This document shows, piece after piece, positions 8,429-17,346 of a stretch of 64,000 nucleotides of DNA (positions are counted from its first letter, which is position 1; each line of letters starts with the position of its first letter). The notes below the pieces were generated by a model, which saw only the letters and a program-made list of their open reading frames with translations, did not search any database and had not been told where the DNA came from. Made by a program: the position numbers and the translations under genes. Origin of the DNA: Burkholderiaceae bacterium (GTDB taxonomy: Bacteria > Pseudomonadota > Gammaproteobacteria > Burkholderiales > Burkholderiaceae_D); assembly GCA_031291325.1 (NCBI GenBank), contig JARLJG010000057.1, positions 1-64,000 of the forward strand. The letters are read 5' to 3'.

Positions 8429-9694
8429 CTACAGCAGGCCAGCTATGCCCGCATAGACGCCAAAGCCGGCTGCAATCAGAATGACGACTGCGACCACTAC
8501 CGCATAACTCCCTTGCAGCCGATGCGGCTGCGGCAGGCGGCGCGCCAATAAGTAGAGGAAGCCGAGCACGATCGGCAACAACATCGCGTTCATGACTTGC
8601 ACGCCGACGCTCAGGCGCACCAAATCTATGCCGGACGCCACAATCGCGCCGCCGATGACTAGCGACACCGTGTAGATGCCGTAAAACCACGGCGCTTCCG
8701 TCGGCGTATGATTCAACGAATGCTTGACCCCCAGCACCTCGCCCAGCGTGCGGGCGGCGGTCAAGGTCACGACGATCGTCGCCACCAGTGCCGAACCCGA
8801 CATCCCCAGCGCAAACAATACCCGGCCAAACCCTGGGCCCATGGTCGGCGTGATCGCTTGCGCGATTTGCTGCACGGTATCGAGTGCGGCGCCGCTATTG
8901 GTCGTGCCCAAGGTGGCCGCCGTGGCGATCAATACCGCCGCCATGATGACTTGCGTGAGAATCGCGCCGAAAGCGGTGTCCCAGCGGGCGGCCGGCAAAT
9001 CGGCCAGCGTCAGCTTTTTTTCCACTACCGAAGACTGCTGATAAAACACCATCCACGGCATAATCACCGCGCCGATATTGGCCGCAACCAGATACAGGTA
9101 TTTGGGCTCGCGCCACGGGATCGAGAAGGCGCCGGTCAACATTTCGCCCATTTCCGGGCGCGCCTTCCATGCCACCAGCAAAAACACCAGTTCAAACGCG
9201 CCGATTGCCAGCGCGATCCGTTCCACCGACATATACGAACCCGTGTAAGCCATCAGGATCAAGCCGGCAACCACGACCAGCATGCTGATCCAGGACGGTA
9301 TCCCGAACATCAGGCCAACCCCCGCCAGGCCGCTCAATTCGCTCAACAAGGCGCCCACGCACGCCACCACCAGCGTGCCCACCGACAGCAAAGCCCAGCC
9401 GCGCCCGAAGTATTCCTGTATCAAGTCGCCATGCCCCTTGCCCGACACAATCCCCAGCCGCACCGTGAGTTCCTGCACCACGAACAGGATCGGGATCAAG
9501 ACCATTTGCAACAGCAACAGGCGATAACCCCATTGCGCGCCGCTCTGCGCAGCAGTGATGACGCTGCCGGCATCGGTATCGGCCAACATCACCACCAGTC
9601 CCGGACCGGCCACTGCCGCAAACCGCAGCCACCGTGAATAGCGCGCCGAAGACGCGGGCGCATGCATAGCCACTTGGGCAGGGGTATCGGTCAT
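8429..9694 (-). CDS. Nramp-family metal transporter, atypical clade
   Basis: About 421 residues with 11 or so membrane segments, matching the Nramp fold (proton-coupled divalent metal import). Two canonical metal-site motifs are altered: the TM1 DPGN is DTDAGS, in a segment ending GAQWGYRLL, and the TM6 MPH is MPW (VIMPWMVFYQQS). These changes mark an Nramp-like clade whose substrate may not be Mn or Fe. The ATG at 9694 is chosen because the farther upstream ATG at 9763 overlaps the -10 box of the promoter and cannot be on the mRNA; an ATG at 9739 is possible. No start has a good RBS. A Fur box in the promoter indicates iron repression. Confidence 0.85.
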   Translation of the reverse strand: MTDTPAQVAMHAPASSARYSRWLRFAAVAGPGLVVMLADTDAGSVITAAQSGAQWGYRLLLLQMVLIPILFVVQELTVRLGIVSGKGHGDLIQEYFGRGWALLSVGTLVVACVGALLSELSGLAGVGLMFGIPSWISMLVVVAGLILMAYTGSYMSVERIALAIGAFELVFLLVAWKARPEMGEMLTGAFSIPWREPKYLYLVAANIGAVIMPWMVFYQQSSVVEKKLTLADLPAARWDTAFGAILTQVIMAAVLIATAATLGTTNSGAALDTVQQIAQAITPTMGPGFGRVLFALGMSGSALVATIVVTLTAARTLGEVLGVKHSLNHTPTEAPWFYGIYTVSLVIGGAIVASGIDLVRLSVGVQVMNAMLLPIVLGFLYLLARRLPQPHRLQGSYAVVVAVVILIAAGFGVYAGIAGLL

Positions 9695-9761
9695 GATGAG
9701 AGCGTAAACATCCGGTGAATCGGCCAACCATGCAACCATGCAGCGGGTGGGGTTTTTCTTC

Positions 9762-9791
9762 ATTGTAAATGATAATTATTATCATTGGCAA
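9762..9791 (-). promoter_or_regulatory. Promoter with embedded perfect Fur box
   Basis: On the minus strand, -35 TTGCCA (9791-9786), 18-bp spacer, -10 TACAAT (9767-9762). Positions 9768-9786 hold the perfect 19-bp inverted repeat AATGATAATTATTATCATT, which includes an exact 7-1-7 Fur match (TGATAAT-T-ATTATCA). Fur bound here would cover the whole spacer. It drives the Nramp-like gene; the divergent Cds1-like gene starts at 9907 and could also be affected. Confidence 0.88.
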
Positions 9792-9906
9792 ATTATTTTT
9801 ACTGCCGATGTCCAACGAATAACATTTAGCCATACGACCCAAACCGCGCGAAGCGGCGGCGTAAATTGAGGGACAATACGTTTTTCGTTCCTGCAGATAG
9901 CCGATC

Positions 9907-11022
9907 ATGAGCACGCGTACCTGGGTAAAACAAGCAGTCCGCATTATCGAAGCCGATGCCAACCGTTCCGCCGATACCCATTTGATACCGCTGCGGCTGC
10001 CGGCATTTCCAGGCATCGACATCTATTTGAAGGACGAATCGAGCCACCCGACCGGCAGCCTGAAGCATCGGCTGGCGCGTTCGCTGTTCTTGTATTCGCT
10101 ATGCAACGGCTGGATTCGCCAGGGATCAACCATCGTCGAGGCGTCCAGCGGCTCGACCGCCGTCTCCGAAGCCTATTTCGCGCGCCTGTTGAACCTGCCC
10201 TTCGTGAGCGTGATGCCGCGCTCGACTTCGCCGGAAAAAATCGCGTTGATCGAGTTTTACGGTGGGCGTTGCCACCTGATCGACGATGCCAGCCAGGTCG
10301 GCAGCGAAGCGCAGCGCCTGGCACACGAAAGCGGCGGCCATTTCATGGACCAATTCACTTACGCCGAGCGTGCCACCGATTGGCGCAGCAACAACAATAT
10401 CGCCGAATCGCTATTCAACCAGATGCGCGAAGAGCCGCATCCGGTGCCGCACTGGATCGTCTGCGCCGCCGGCACGGGCGGCACCTCGGCCACGCTCGGA
10501 CGCTACGTGCGCTACAAACGCCACGACACGCAGATCTGCGTCGCCGACCCCGACAACTCGGTCTTTTACGACTATTACCTGAACGGCGACAATGGCATCA
10601 CCGCGCCCTGCGGCTCGCGCATCGAGGGCATCGGCAGACCGCGCGTCGAAGCCTCGTTCGTGCGGCATGTGATCGACGCAATGGTCAAGGTGCCGGACGG
10701 CTATTCGCTGGCGGCGCTGCGCCATCTGGAGCAAATTACCGGACGCCGCTGTGGCGGTTCCACCGGCACCATCTTTTGCGCCACGCTGAGCCTGGCCGCC
10801 GAAATGCGCGCGCAAGGCGAGCGCGGCTCCATCGTCGCCATCTTGTGCGACGGCGGCGAACGCTATCTGCATAGCTATTACAACGATGTGTGGCTGTACG
10901 CCAACGGATTTCAGATCAGCGAACAAATCGCGGAAATTCGCGCTTTCGCCAACGACGAAGCAGCGCCGAGTTGGCCGCTGCATGCGCAAAGAATCTCCGG
11001 CATGACCGGGCAAACAGCTTAA
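9907..11022 (+). CDS. PLP-dependent cysteine synthase-family enzyme, Cds1-like L-cysteine desulfhydrase
   Basis: 371-residue fold-type II PLP enzyme. Lys53 in TGSLKHRLA is the Schiff-base lysine, [13 protein letters not shown] (78-90) is the substrate loop, and GTGGT in [16 protein letters not shown] binds the cofactor phosphate. The opening ([16 protein letters not shown]...SADTHL) and the YLKDES[18 protein letters not shown] block match the Cds1 group described in mycobacteria, which releases H2S and pyruvate from L-cysteine. Cysteine synthase activity is the alternative. It is divergent from the Fur-controlled Nramp gene across about 210 bp and convergent with the LysR gene. The RBS is weak. 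Confidence 0.8.
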   Translation: MSTRTWVKQAVRIIEADANRSADTHLIPLRLPAFPGIDIYLKDESSHPTGSLKHRLARSLFLYSLCNGWIRQGSTIVEASSGSTAVSEAYFARLLNLPFVSVMPRSTSPEKIALIEFYGGRCHLIDDASQVGSEAQRLAHESGGHFMDQFTYAERATDWRSNNNIAESLFNQMREEPHPVPHWIVCAAGTGGTSATLGRYVRYKRHDTQICVADPDNSVFYDYYLNGDNGITAPCGSRIEGIGRPRVEASFVRHVIDAMVKVPDGYSLAALRHLEQITGRRCGGSTGTIFCATLSLAAEMRAQGERGSIVAILCDGGERYLHSYYNDVWLYANGFQISEQIAEIRAFANDEAAPSWPLHAQRISGMTGQTA

Positions 11023-11081
11023 ACGCACTTTTGCCTATTGCGTGCCGCGCGGCATTCTGTCAAACGATGCGTCGACCGCGC

Positions 11082-11948
11082 TCATTGATGTCGCAGCAGG
11101 CCGCGCAGCGCGCTCAAGGCCTCGCACTGCTGCTCGCGGTGCGACACCAAATATGTCGTTGCGCGCGCCACCTCGGGCGGCAGCGCGAAGGCCGCGACCT
11201 GGTTTTCGGCACTCAGCGCCTGCAGCACAGAACGCGGCATGATGGCAATGCCTGACCCGGCGGCGACACAGGCGACGATTGCGTGATAAGAAGATAATTC
11301 CAGCACGCGTTCCGGCACGACCCCGGATTTTCCCAGCCAATCTTCCAGCACGCGCCGGTAGGAACAGCCGGCGGCGAAGGCAATCACCGTGCGCTGGCGC
11401 AAGTCTTTCGGCGTCTTGACCGCTGCGCTCCCATTGGCGCAGATCAGCATCAGTTCTTCGGCATAGGCGTCTTGCAGGTCCAGATCGTCCGGCGCGAACG
11501 GCTGGGCGACGAAAGCCGCATCGATTTCAAACAGGTGCACTTTGCGCAGCAAGGCGCCGGACGTGCCGGTGACCAATTCGATCTGCACGTCCGGGTTTTG
11601 CCGATGATAGTGCGACAGCAAGGGCGGCAAGCGCGTCGCCGCCGTGCTCTCCATCGCGCCGATGCGCAACACCCCGCGCGGTGTGCCGCTGCGCATGGCC
11701 GCTTCCGCCTCGCCCGCCAGCCGCAGCAGACGCTCGGCATAGGTCAGCAACAGCTTGCCTTCGGACGACAGAATCAGCTTGCCACCCTGCCGCCGGAACA
11801 GCTTGACGTCGAGCCGCTGCTCCAACTGCTGCACACGGGTAGTCACATTCGATTGCACGCGGTTGAGAAACGCCGCCGCCTTGCCGATGCCGCCGCAGTC
11901 GACCACCGCCTTGAAAATATGCAGCGAATCCAGATCGATGTTTCTCAT
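11082..11948 (-). CDS. LysR-family transcriptional regulator
   Basis: 288-residue LysR regulator. The winged helix-turn-helix spans residues 1-60 (IDLDSLHIFKAVVDCGGIGKAAAFLNRVQSNVTTRVQQLE), followed by the LysR substrate-binding domain from about residue 90 (GVLRIGAMESTAATRLPPLL). It is divergent from the MFS gene across 64 bp, the usual arrangement for a LysR regulator controlling its neighbour, here the MFS-nitronate monooxygenase pair. The ligand is unknown. ATG at 11948. Confidence 0.92.
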   Translation of the reverse strand: MRNIDLDSLHIFKAVVDCGGIGKAAAFLNRVQSNVTTRVQQLEQRLDVKLFRRQGGKLILSSEGKLLLTYAERLLRLAGEAEAAMRSGTPRGVLRIGAMESTAATRLPPLLSHYHRQNPDVQIELVTGTSGALLRKVHLFEIDAAFVAQPFAPDDLDLQDAYAEELMLICANGSAAVKTPKDLRQRTVIAFAAGCSYRRVLEDWLGKSGVVPERVLELSSYHAIVACVAAGSGIAIMPRSVLQALSAENQVAAFALPPEVARATTYLVSHREQQCEALSALRGLLRHQ

Positions 11949-12012
11949 TTAAAGAATCTCTCATCATTAAAATTCATTTTTTGTGATATAAAATATAGAT
12001 TAGACTAGTCCC
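11949..12012. promoter_or_regulatory. Divergent LysR/MFS promoter region
   Basis: A 64-bp AT-rich spacer between divergently transcribed genes, much more AT-rich than its surroundings, with TATAAAATATAGAT close to the MFS start as a likely -10 region. By LysR convention the regulator's own binding site should lie here, but no single T-N11-A site stands out among several possible ones. Confidence 0.45.
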
Positions 12013-13203
12013 ATGTCATCGATAAATCAAGCGATCTTGGGCCCCGGCGGCAAGAGCAGCCCGCCGCCGCTGGCGTATGCGCTGGCCGGCATGGCCGCCC
12101 TGGCGGTGGCAATGGGCATTGGCCGCTTTGCGTTCACGCCGATCCTGCCAATGATGCTGCAGGACGCCGGCTTGACGATAGGCAGCGGCAGATGGCTCGC
12201 CTCGGCCAACTATATCGGCTATCTGATCGGCGCCGTGGCCGCCATGTTTGTGCGCATCCGCATCGAGACGTCGATCCGCGCCGGTTTGCTGGCGATCGCT
12301 TTGACGACGGCGGCGATGGGACTTTCAACGATGACCGCAGCGTGGCTGGCGTTGCGCCTGCTGGCCGGCATTGCCAGCGCCTGGGTACTGATTTCTCTGT
12401 CGGCCTGGAGCCTGGAAACGCTGGCGCCGTCGCGCCGCCCGTTCCTGGTCGGCTTGACCTTTGCCGGCGTCGGCACCGGCATCGCGGGCGCTGGGTTGGT
12501 CTGTATCGCATTGACGACTTGGCGCGCCGGCTCGGCGTTGGCCTGGCAAGTTCTCGGCGCGATTGCATTGGGCATTACCGCCTTGATCTGGCGCTACTTT
12601 GCGGCGCCTGCCGCATCACGGGCGGCAGGCGAGCATGCTGCCGGCAGTGCATTTCGCTGGAATGCGGACGGCCTGCGGCTGGTATGCTGCTATGGCGCAT
12701 GCGGATTCGGTTACATTATTCCCGCGACTTTCCTGCCGCTCATGGCGCACGATGCATTGCCCGGATCGTCCGTATTCGCGTGGTCGTGGCCGCTGTTCGG
12801 GGCGACCTCGGTGGTGGCGACGCTGACGGTCGCCAAACTGGCGCGCAGGCTGGGCAATCGTCCGTTGTGGATGCTCGGCCATTGCGTGATGGCGCTCGGC
12901 ATTGCGCTGCCGCTGTGGTCGCCGGGCTTGCTGGCGATCCTCGCTGCCGCCCTGTGCGTGGGCGGCAGCTTCATGACCGTCACGCTGGCGGCGATGCAGG
13001 AAGCCAAACAGGTCGCTGCGGGCGGCGCCAGGGCGTTGATGGCGGCGATGACCGCTGCTTTCGCGCTGGGCCAGATCCTCGGCCCGCTGTGCGTGGCCAC
13101 GACGGCAGGCGGACGCGCCGATTTTTCGAGCGGGCTGATACTGGCCGCGACCCTGTTGACCGTCAGCGCCGGCCTGTTGTTTCGGCGAACAGGGCAATCA
13201 TGA
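12013..13203 (+). CDS. YbfB/YjiJ-family MFS transporter
   Basis: 396-residue major facilitator protein with about 12 membrane segments. The N-terminal signature AMGIGRFAFTPILPMMLQDAGLT is characteristic of the YbfB/YjiJ subfamily. The substrate of these transporters is largely unknown. Its stop codon overlaps an ATG, and the nitronate monooxygenase gene starts 18 bp downstream, so the two are cotranscribed and probably under the divergent LysR regulator. Export or uptake of a nitro compound or of a related metabolite would fit but is only inferred. Confidence 0.88.
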   Translation: MSSINQAILGPGGKSSPPPLAYALAGMAALAVAMGIGRFAFTPILPMMLQDAGLTIGSGRWLASANYIGYLIGAVAAMFVRIRIETSIRAGLLAIALTTAAMGLSTMTAAWLALRLLAGIASAWVLISLSAWSLETLAPSRRPFLVGLTFAGVGTGIAGAGLVCIALTTWRAGSALAWQVLGAIALGITALIWRYFAAPAASRAAGEHAAGSAFRWNADGLRLVCCYGACGFGYIIPATFLPLMAHDALPGSSVFAWSWPLFGATSVVATLTVAKLARRLGNRPLWMLGHCVMALGIALPLWSPGLLAILAAALCVGGSFMTVTLAAMQEAKQVAAGGARALMAAMTAAFALGQILGPLCVATTAGGRADFSSGLILAATLLTVSAGLLFRRTGQS

Positions 13204-13220
13204 TAGAAATTGGAGAACAG

Positions 13221-14282
13221 ATGAGTAATCTGCAAGAATTATTGGGCGTCGAACTGCCGCTCATCCAAGCACCGATGGCGGGCGTGCAAGATCATCGCCT
13301 GGTGGCTGCCGTGTGCAACGCCGGCGGACTGGGTTCGTTGCCGTGCGCCACCTTGAGCCTCGACGCGATGCGCGAGCAACTCGCGCAAATCAAGGCGCTC
13401 ACCGACAAGCCATACAACGTCAACTTCTTTTGCCATGCGCCGCCGACGCCCAGCGCGCAACGCGAAGCGGCATGGCGCGCCGCGCTGGCTCCGTACTTCG
13501 CGGAATTCGGCATCGACCCGGATAATATTCCAGCCGGACCGGGGCGCGCGCCGTTCAGTTCGGCTGCCGCCGATGTGCTGCAAGATTTCAAACCGGCGGT
13601 GGTGAGCTTCCACTTCGGCTTGCCGTCGCCGGAATTGCTGGATCGCGTCCGCGCGTGGGGCGCGAAGATTCTGGCTTCGGCGACCACGGTGCAAGAAGCG
13701 CTGTGGCTGCAAGCGCACGGCGTCGACGCCATCATCGCGCAGGGACTGGAAGCCGGCGGCCATCGCGGCATCTTCCTGTCCGACGATTTGACCACGCAGA
13801 TCGGCACCTTCGCGCTGGTGCCGCAAATTGTGCAAGCGGTCAAGCTGCCGGTCATCGCCGCCGGCGGCATCGCCGACGTGCATGGGGTGCGTGCAGCAGC
13901 GGCGCTGGGCGCTGCCGGCGTGCAAATCGGCACTGCCTACATGCTGTGCCCGGAAGCCACCACCAGCGCCTTGCATCGTGCCGCGCTGAAAAGCGAAGCG
14001 GCACGCCACACCGCGCTCACCAACCTGTTCACCGGGCGACCGGCGCGCGGCATCGTCAACCGCCTGATGCGCGAACTCGGGCCGATCGGTCCCGCCGCGC
14101 CGGATTTTCCGCTGGCGACCGCCGCGCTTGCGCCCTTGCGCGCCAAAGCGGAGCAAATTGGAAGCGGCGACTTTTCGCCGTTATGGTCGGGGCAAAATGC
14201 CAGCCAGTGCAAAGAGATCGCGGCTGCCGATCTCACGCGCGAGCTGGGTGCGGCTTTTATGCATCGATGCGTCGCAGAATAG
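13221..14282 (+). CDS. Nitronate monooxygenase (2-nitropropane dioxygenase family)
   Basis: 353-residue FMN-dependent TIM-barrel protein. It begins with the family signature LPLIQAPMAGV and has the FMN-phosphate region PVIAAGGIADVHGVRAAAALGAAGVQIGTAY near residue 210, with the active-site histidine region GLEAGGHRG near residue 178. Family activity is oxidative denitration of alkyl nitronates such as propionate-3-nitronate, with defence against nitro toxins as the known role. The ATG at 13221 is chosen because GGAGA lies just upstream; an ATG at 13200 overlaps the MFS stop codon. Downstream lies a perfect hairpin. Confidence 0.9.
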   Translation: MSNLQELLGVELPLIQAPMAGVQDHRLVAAVCNAGGLGSLPCATLSLDAMREQLAQIKALTDKPYNVNFFCHAPPTPSAQREAAWRAALAPYFAEFGIDPDNIPAGPGRAPFSSAAADVLQDFKPAVVSFHFGLPSPELLDRVRAWGAKILASATTVQEALWLQAHGVDAIIAQGLEAGGHRGIFLSDDLTTQIGTFALVPQIVQAVKLPVIAAGGIADVHGVRAAAALGAAGVQIGTAYMLCPEATTSALHRAALKSEAARHTALTNLFTGRPARGIVNRLMRELGPIGPAAPDFPLATAALAPLRAKAEQIGSGDFSPLWSGQNASQCKEIAAADLTRELGAAFMHRCVAE

Positions 14283-14319
14283 CCCAGCCCGATCGCGCCG
14301 CGCCAACGCATGGGATAGA

Positions 14320-14347
14320 GCGTGGGCACAAACAAGTGTGCCCACGC
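14320..14347. terminator. Perfect 11-bp hairpin between convergent genes
   Basis: GCGTGGGCACA (14320-14330), 6-nt loop AACAAG, TGTGCCCACGC (14337-14347). The stem is perfect, but no T run follows on either strand. It sits between the convergent nitronate monooxygenase and MCP genes, so it may act as a bidirectional 3'-end stabiliser or a rho-assisted terminator. Confidence 0.55.
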
Positions 14348-14358
14348 CGTGATGCAGA

Positions 14359-16098
14359 TTAAAACTCTTCCCAATCGCTGCCGCTGACGGCGCTAGCGGC
14401 GATCGGCGCGCTGGCAACGCGCTTCAACGGTTTCACATTGCCGGCCGCAAGTTTCGGCTGGTTTTTTGCTATCGCGGCAGGCTTGACTGCGGCGACCGCC
14501 TTCTTGGCGACGGGCCGGCTTGCCGCCTTGACGGGTGCAGCCACCGCCATCCGCGCGCCATCGATCTTGAAGACGCTCACGACTTGCGTCAGGCTGCCGG
14601 CCTGATCCTGCATCGACTCGGCCGCCGCCGCCGCTTGTTCCACCAGCGAGGCGTTTTGCTGCGTGACGTTATCCATCTCCATGATCGCTTGGTTGATCTG
14701 CTCGATGCCGGCGGTCTGTTCCTGGCTGGCCGCCGAGATCTCGCTGATGATGTCGGTCACGCGCTTGACGCTGTCGACCACCTCGCTCATGGTGCTGCCG
14801 GCCTGATCGACCAGCTTGCTGCCGGCGTCGACTTTTTCCACCGAATCGGCGATCAGGGTCTTGATTTCCTTGGCGGCGCCAGCCGAGCGTTGTGCCAGAT
14901 TGCGCACTTCCGCTGCAACCACCGCAAATCCGCGTCCTTGTTCACCGGCGCGCGCCGCTTCCACTGCGGCATTGAGGGCCAGGATATTCGTCTGGAACGC
15001 AATGCCGTCGATGACGCTGATGATGTCGACGATTTTCTTCGCCGATTCGTTGATCGAGCTCATCGTATCGATCACCTGCGACACCACCGCGCCGCCTTTG
15101 CTGGCCACGTCGGAGGCGGAGTTTGCCAAGCTGTTTGCCTGGCGCGCATTTTCTGCATTCTGCTTGACGGTGGAAGTCAGTTCTTCCATCGAGGAAGCGG
15201 TTTCCTCCAGCGAACTGGCTTGTTCCTCGGTGCGCGACGACAAGTCGAGATTGCCGGCCGCGATTTCGCTCGACGCCGTGGCGATCGTATCCGCCCCTAT
15301 GCGCACTTGGCCGACGATGTTGACCAGGCTGGCATTCATGTCCTTCAACGCTTGCAGCAACATGCCTGTTTCGTCGCTCGACGTAACCTCGATACGGCTG
15401 GTCAAGTCGCCCTGCGCCACGGTTTGCGCAACTTTGACTGCTTCATCGATCGGCCGCGTGATCGAGCGGCTGGCGAACCAGGCAATGCCGGCGCCGGCCA
15501 AGATGGCCGCTGCGGCCAAAACCAGCATCTCCAGACGCGCAGCATTGTAGCTTTCTATCGCCGCTTCCTCGTCCTTCTGGTTCTTTTCCCGTTGCAGTTG
15601 GCTGAATTCGTGCATCGCATCCTGCCATTTGGTATTGGCTGGCGCCGCCTCCTTCAACAGGTATTGCGTTGCTTCGTCCTTATTGGTTTTCGCCAGTTCC
15701 GAAAATTTGTCGTTGAGCGACCGCGCAGCCGCTTGGTCTTCCTTGATCTTGGCGACGAAAGCCTTGCCGGCATCGTCCAACGGCATTTTTTCGAGCGAGG
15801 CGAAGGCTGCATTGTAGACTTCGCGCGCCTCCTCGATCTTTTTCCTTTGTACGTTCGCTTCGTTCTCGTCGGACAACATGGCGACCGTGCGGATCACGCG
15901 CGAGACGATATGCACCGATCCTTCCATATCGTTCAGATAAGTCATCTTCTTGACGTTGACATCGACGATATGATGCAGCGCATCGTCGGTCTTGCTGATG
16001 CTGCTGATTCCCAAGCCGGCCACTGCGACAAGCAGAATTAAAATCAGGCCGAATCCAAGCGCCAGGCGCGTGCCGATTTTCAGGTTTGCGAGTTTCAT
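14359..16098 (-). CDS. Methyl-accepting chemotaxis protein with C-terminal CheR-tether pentapeptide
   Basis: 579-residue receptor: TM1 at about 8-30, a four-helix-bundle periplasmic domain to about 190, TM2 about 190-210, HAMP (RSITRPIDEAVKVAQTVAQGD), then the cytoplasmic hairpin with the conserved tip IDGIAFQTNILALNAAVEAARAGEQGRGFAVVA. The last residues are SDWEEF, matching the xWxxF pentapeptide by which CheR and CheB dock in enteric receptors. The ATG at 16098 follows AGGAG; 13 further in-frame residues upstream lack an RBS. The CheW gene lies directly upstream in the same direction. The CheR and CheB genes are about 25 kb away. Confidence 0.93.
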   Translation of the reverse strand: MKLANLKIGTRLALGFGLILILLVAVAGLGISSISKTDDALHHIVDVNVKKMTYLNDMEGSVHIVSRVIRTVAMLSDENEANVQRKKIEEAREVYNAAFASLEKMPLDDAGKAFVAKIKEDQAAARSLNDKFSELAKTNKDEATQYLLKEAAPANTKWQDAMHEFSQLQREKNQKDEEAAIESYNAARLEMLVLAAAAILAGAGIAWFASRSITRPIDEAVKVAQTVAQGDLTSRIEVTSSDETGMLLQALKDMNASLVNIVGQVRIGADTIATASSEIAAGNLDLSSRTEEQASSLEETASSMEELTSTVKQNAENARQANSLANSASDVASKGGAVVSQVIDTMSSINESAKKIVDIISVIDGIAFQTNILALNAAVEAARAGEQGRGFAVVAAEVRNLAQRSAGAAKEIKTLIADSVEKVDAGSKLVDQAGSTMSEVVDSVKRVTDIISEISAASQEQTAGIEQINQAIMEMDNVTQQNASLVEQAAAAAESMQDQAGSLTQVVSVFKIDGARMAVAAPVKAASRPVAKKAVAAVKPAAIAKNQPKLAAGNVKPLKRVASAPIAASAVSGSDWEEF

Positions 16099-16146
16099 TT
16101 TGCTACTCCTAGATTGAAAGTCCAATTTTCGCGCCAAAAGGGCGTC

Positions 16147-16641
16147 TCAGGCGGCGAGTCTTTCGACCAGGCCGACATCGGAACCGGACATGAATTTGTC
16201 GATGTCAACCAGGATCAGCATGCGCTCATCGATCGCGCCCAATCCGATCAGGTAATCGCTGTCGATCGCGCTGCCCATTTGCGGCGCCGGCTTGATCTGA
16301 TCTGCATTCAAGGTGATGACGTCCGACACGCTGTCGACCACCATTCCCATCACGTGCTGGTGCAGGTTCAAGATGACGACGACGGTGAATTGGTCGTAGG
16401 TGGGCGTGCCGAGATTCAATTTGATGCGCATGTCGATGATGGGCACGATGACTCCGCGCAGGTTGACCACGCCCTTGATGAATTCCGGCGCATTCGCTAT
16501 CCGGGTAACGGCATCGTACCCGCGCAGCTCCTGCACTTTCTGGATATCCACGCCGTATTCTTCACTGCCCAATCTGAAGGCGAGATATTCAAGAGCTGCA
16601 TCGCCGGCATGTGCGGCGCCCTTCGTTTCTGTGGTTTGCAT
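16147..16641 (-). CDS. cheW: CheW-like chemotaxis coupling protein
   Basis: 164-residue CheW-domain protein (LEYLAFRLGSEEYGVDIQKVQELRGY..., VVNLRGVIVPIIDMRIKL), which links CheA to receptors. The ATG at 16641 has AAGGGA upstream; ten additional in-frame residues to 16671 are unlikely. The gene precedes the MCP on the same strand with a 48-bp gap, forming a two-gene operon separate from the main chemosensory locus, which has its own CheW. Confidence 0.92.
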   Translation of the reverse strand: MQTTETKGAAHAGDAALEYLAFRLGSEEYGVDIQKVQELRGYDAVTRIANAPEFIKGVVNLRGVIVPIIDMRIKLNLGTPTYDQFTVVVILNLHQHVMGMVVDSVSDVITLNADQIKPAPQMGSAIDSDYLIGLGAIDERMLILVDIDKFMSGSDVGLVERLAA

Positions 16642-16671
16642 TTTCGTCCCTTTTCGTACCGATAAAATCAA

Positions 16672-17346
16672 TACACCGACCTGTCATAGTCTTTTCGCAA
16701 TATGCAGCGTAACGAGACGAGCGATGAGGACAGGTCAAACACGAGGTCGGCATCGTCGATACGCTGTGTGCGAACCGCATCGACGCATCGATACGCATTC
16801 GCTCTTAAATTTCGACAACTATTGGACTTAAGGCGGTGGTTCTGGGCCGAAAATTTCGGGTTGATCGCAGCACGGCAGGGCGATCGGAAACAAACACCGC
16901 AAGGGATCCAATTCAAGGATCCGGTGCAGCAATACCGGCTAGTCGGCAGGTGAGGGACTAGACGCACTGAGTATACAGTAAAATTTCCAGAAAACAATGG
17001 TTTGGGGCAATTATTTTTCTCACCAAACTGCATGTGCAGGAGTTTCAAGAAAGACAATCGGAATGAAGCGGACCAAGAATGGCTGTTTCAAAATCTCACA
17101 TTGCGTTTCGACACATTTCCGCCAAAGAAGGTTAACATGGTTGGTCGCGCACTCGAAGAAGTGTGCAGCACAGGGCAATCGCGCTATGTGCCAAACTGCA
17201 AGGATATCTCCGCTCTCGCAGGTGAATGAGACGAGATATCGTTGTTTTGCCAATAGGCCGATTATCCTGGCGAGTAGCATTGGCACTGGCACTGGCATTA
17301 GCATTTCATTCTCTGAATAAAATCCGCTGACCGAAAAAATCAGTTC
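16672..17346. other. Intergenic region without recognised gene
   Basis: About 675 bp between the divergent cheW and GGDEF-EAL genes. Short ORFs on both strands give no recognisable protein. It should hold both promoters. GACCTGTC (16679-16686) and GACAGGTC (16731-16738) form an 8-bp inverted repeat upstream of cheW. Near 17276-17300 short near-repeats of TGGCAC/TGGCAT occur. No tRNA or terminator was seen. Confidence 0.5.

Noticed and set aside
11043-11054. TGCCGCGCGGCA palindrome as terminator between cds1-like and LysR genes
   Set aside because: It has no loop and no T run, so it is unlikely to form a useful hairpin.
12192-13220. 696-codon fusion frame continuing into the nitronate monooxygenase
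   Set aside because: The first part is an alternative frame of the MFS gene; the enzyme has its own RBS and start at 13221.
16668-17057. 129-codon minus-strand frame upstream of cheW
   Set aside because: Composition rich in Cys, Ser and Arg without domain; more likely promoter sequence.
17276-17305. TGGCAC/TGGCAT repeats as a sigma-54 promoter
   Set aside because: The required GG-N10-GC spacing is not met (11 instead of 10).
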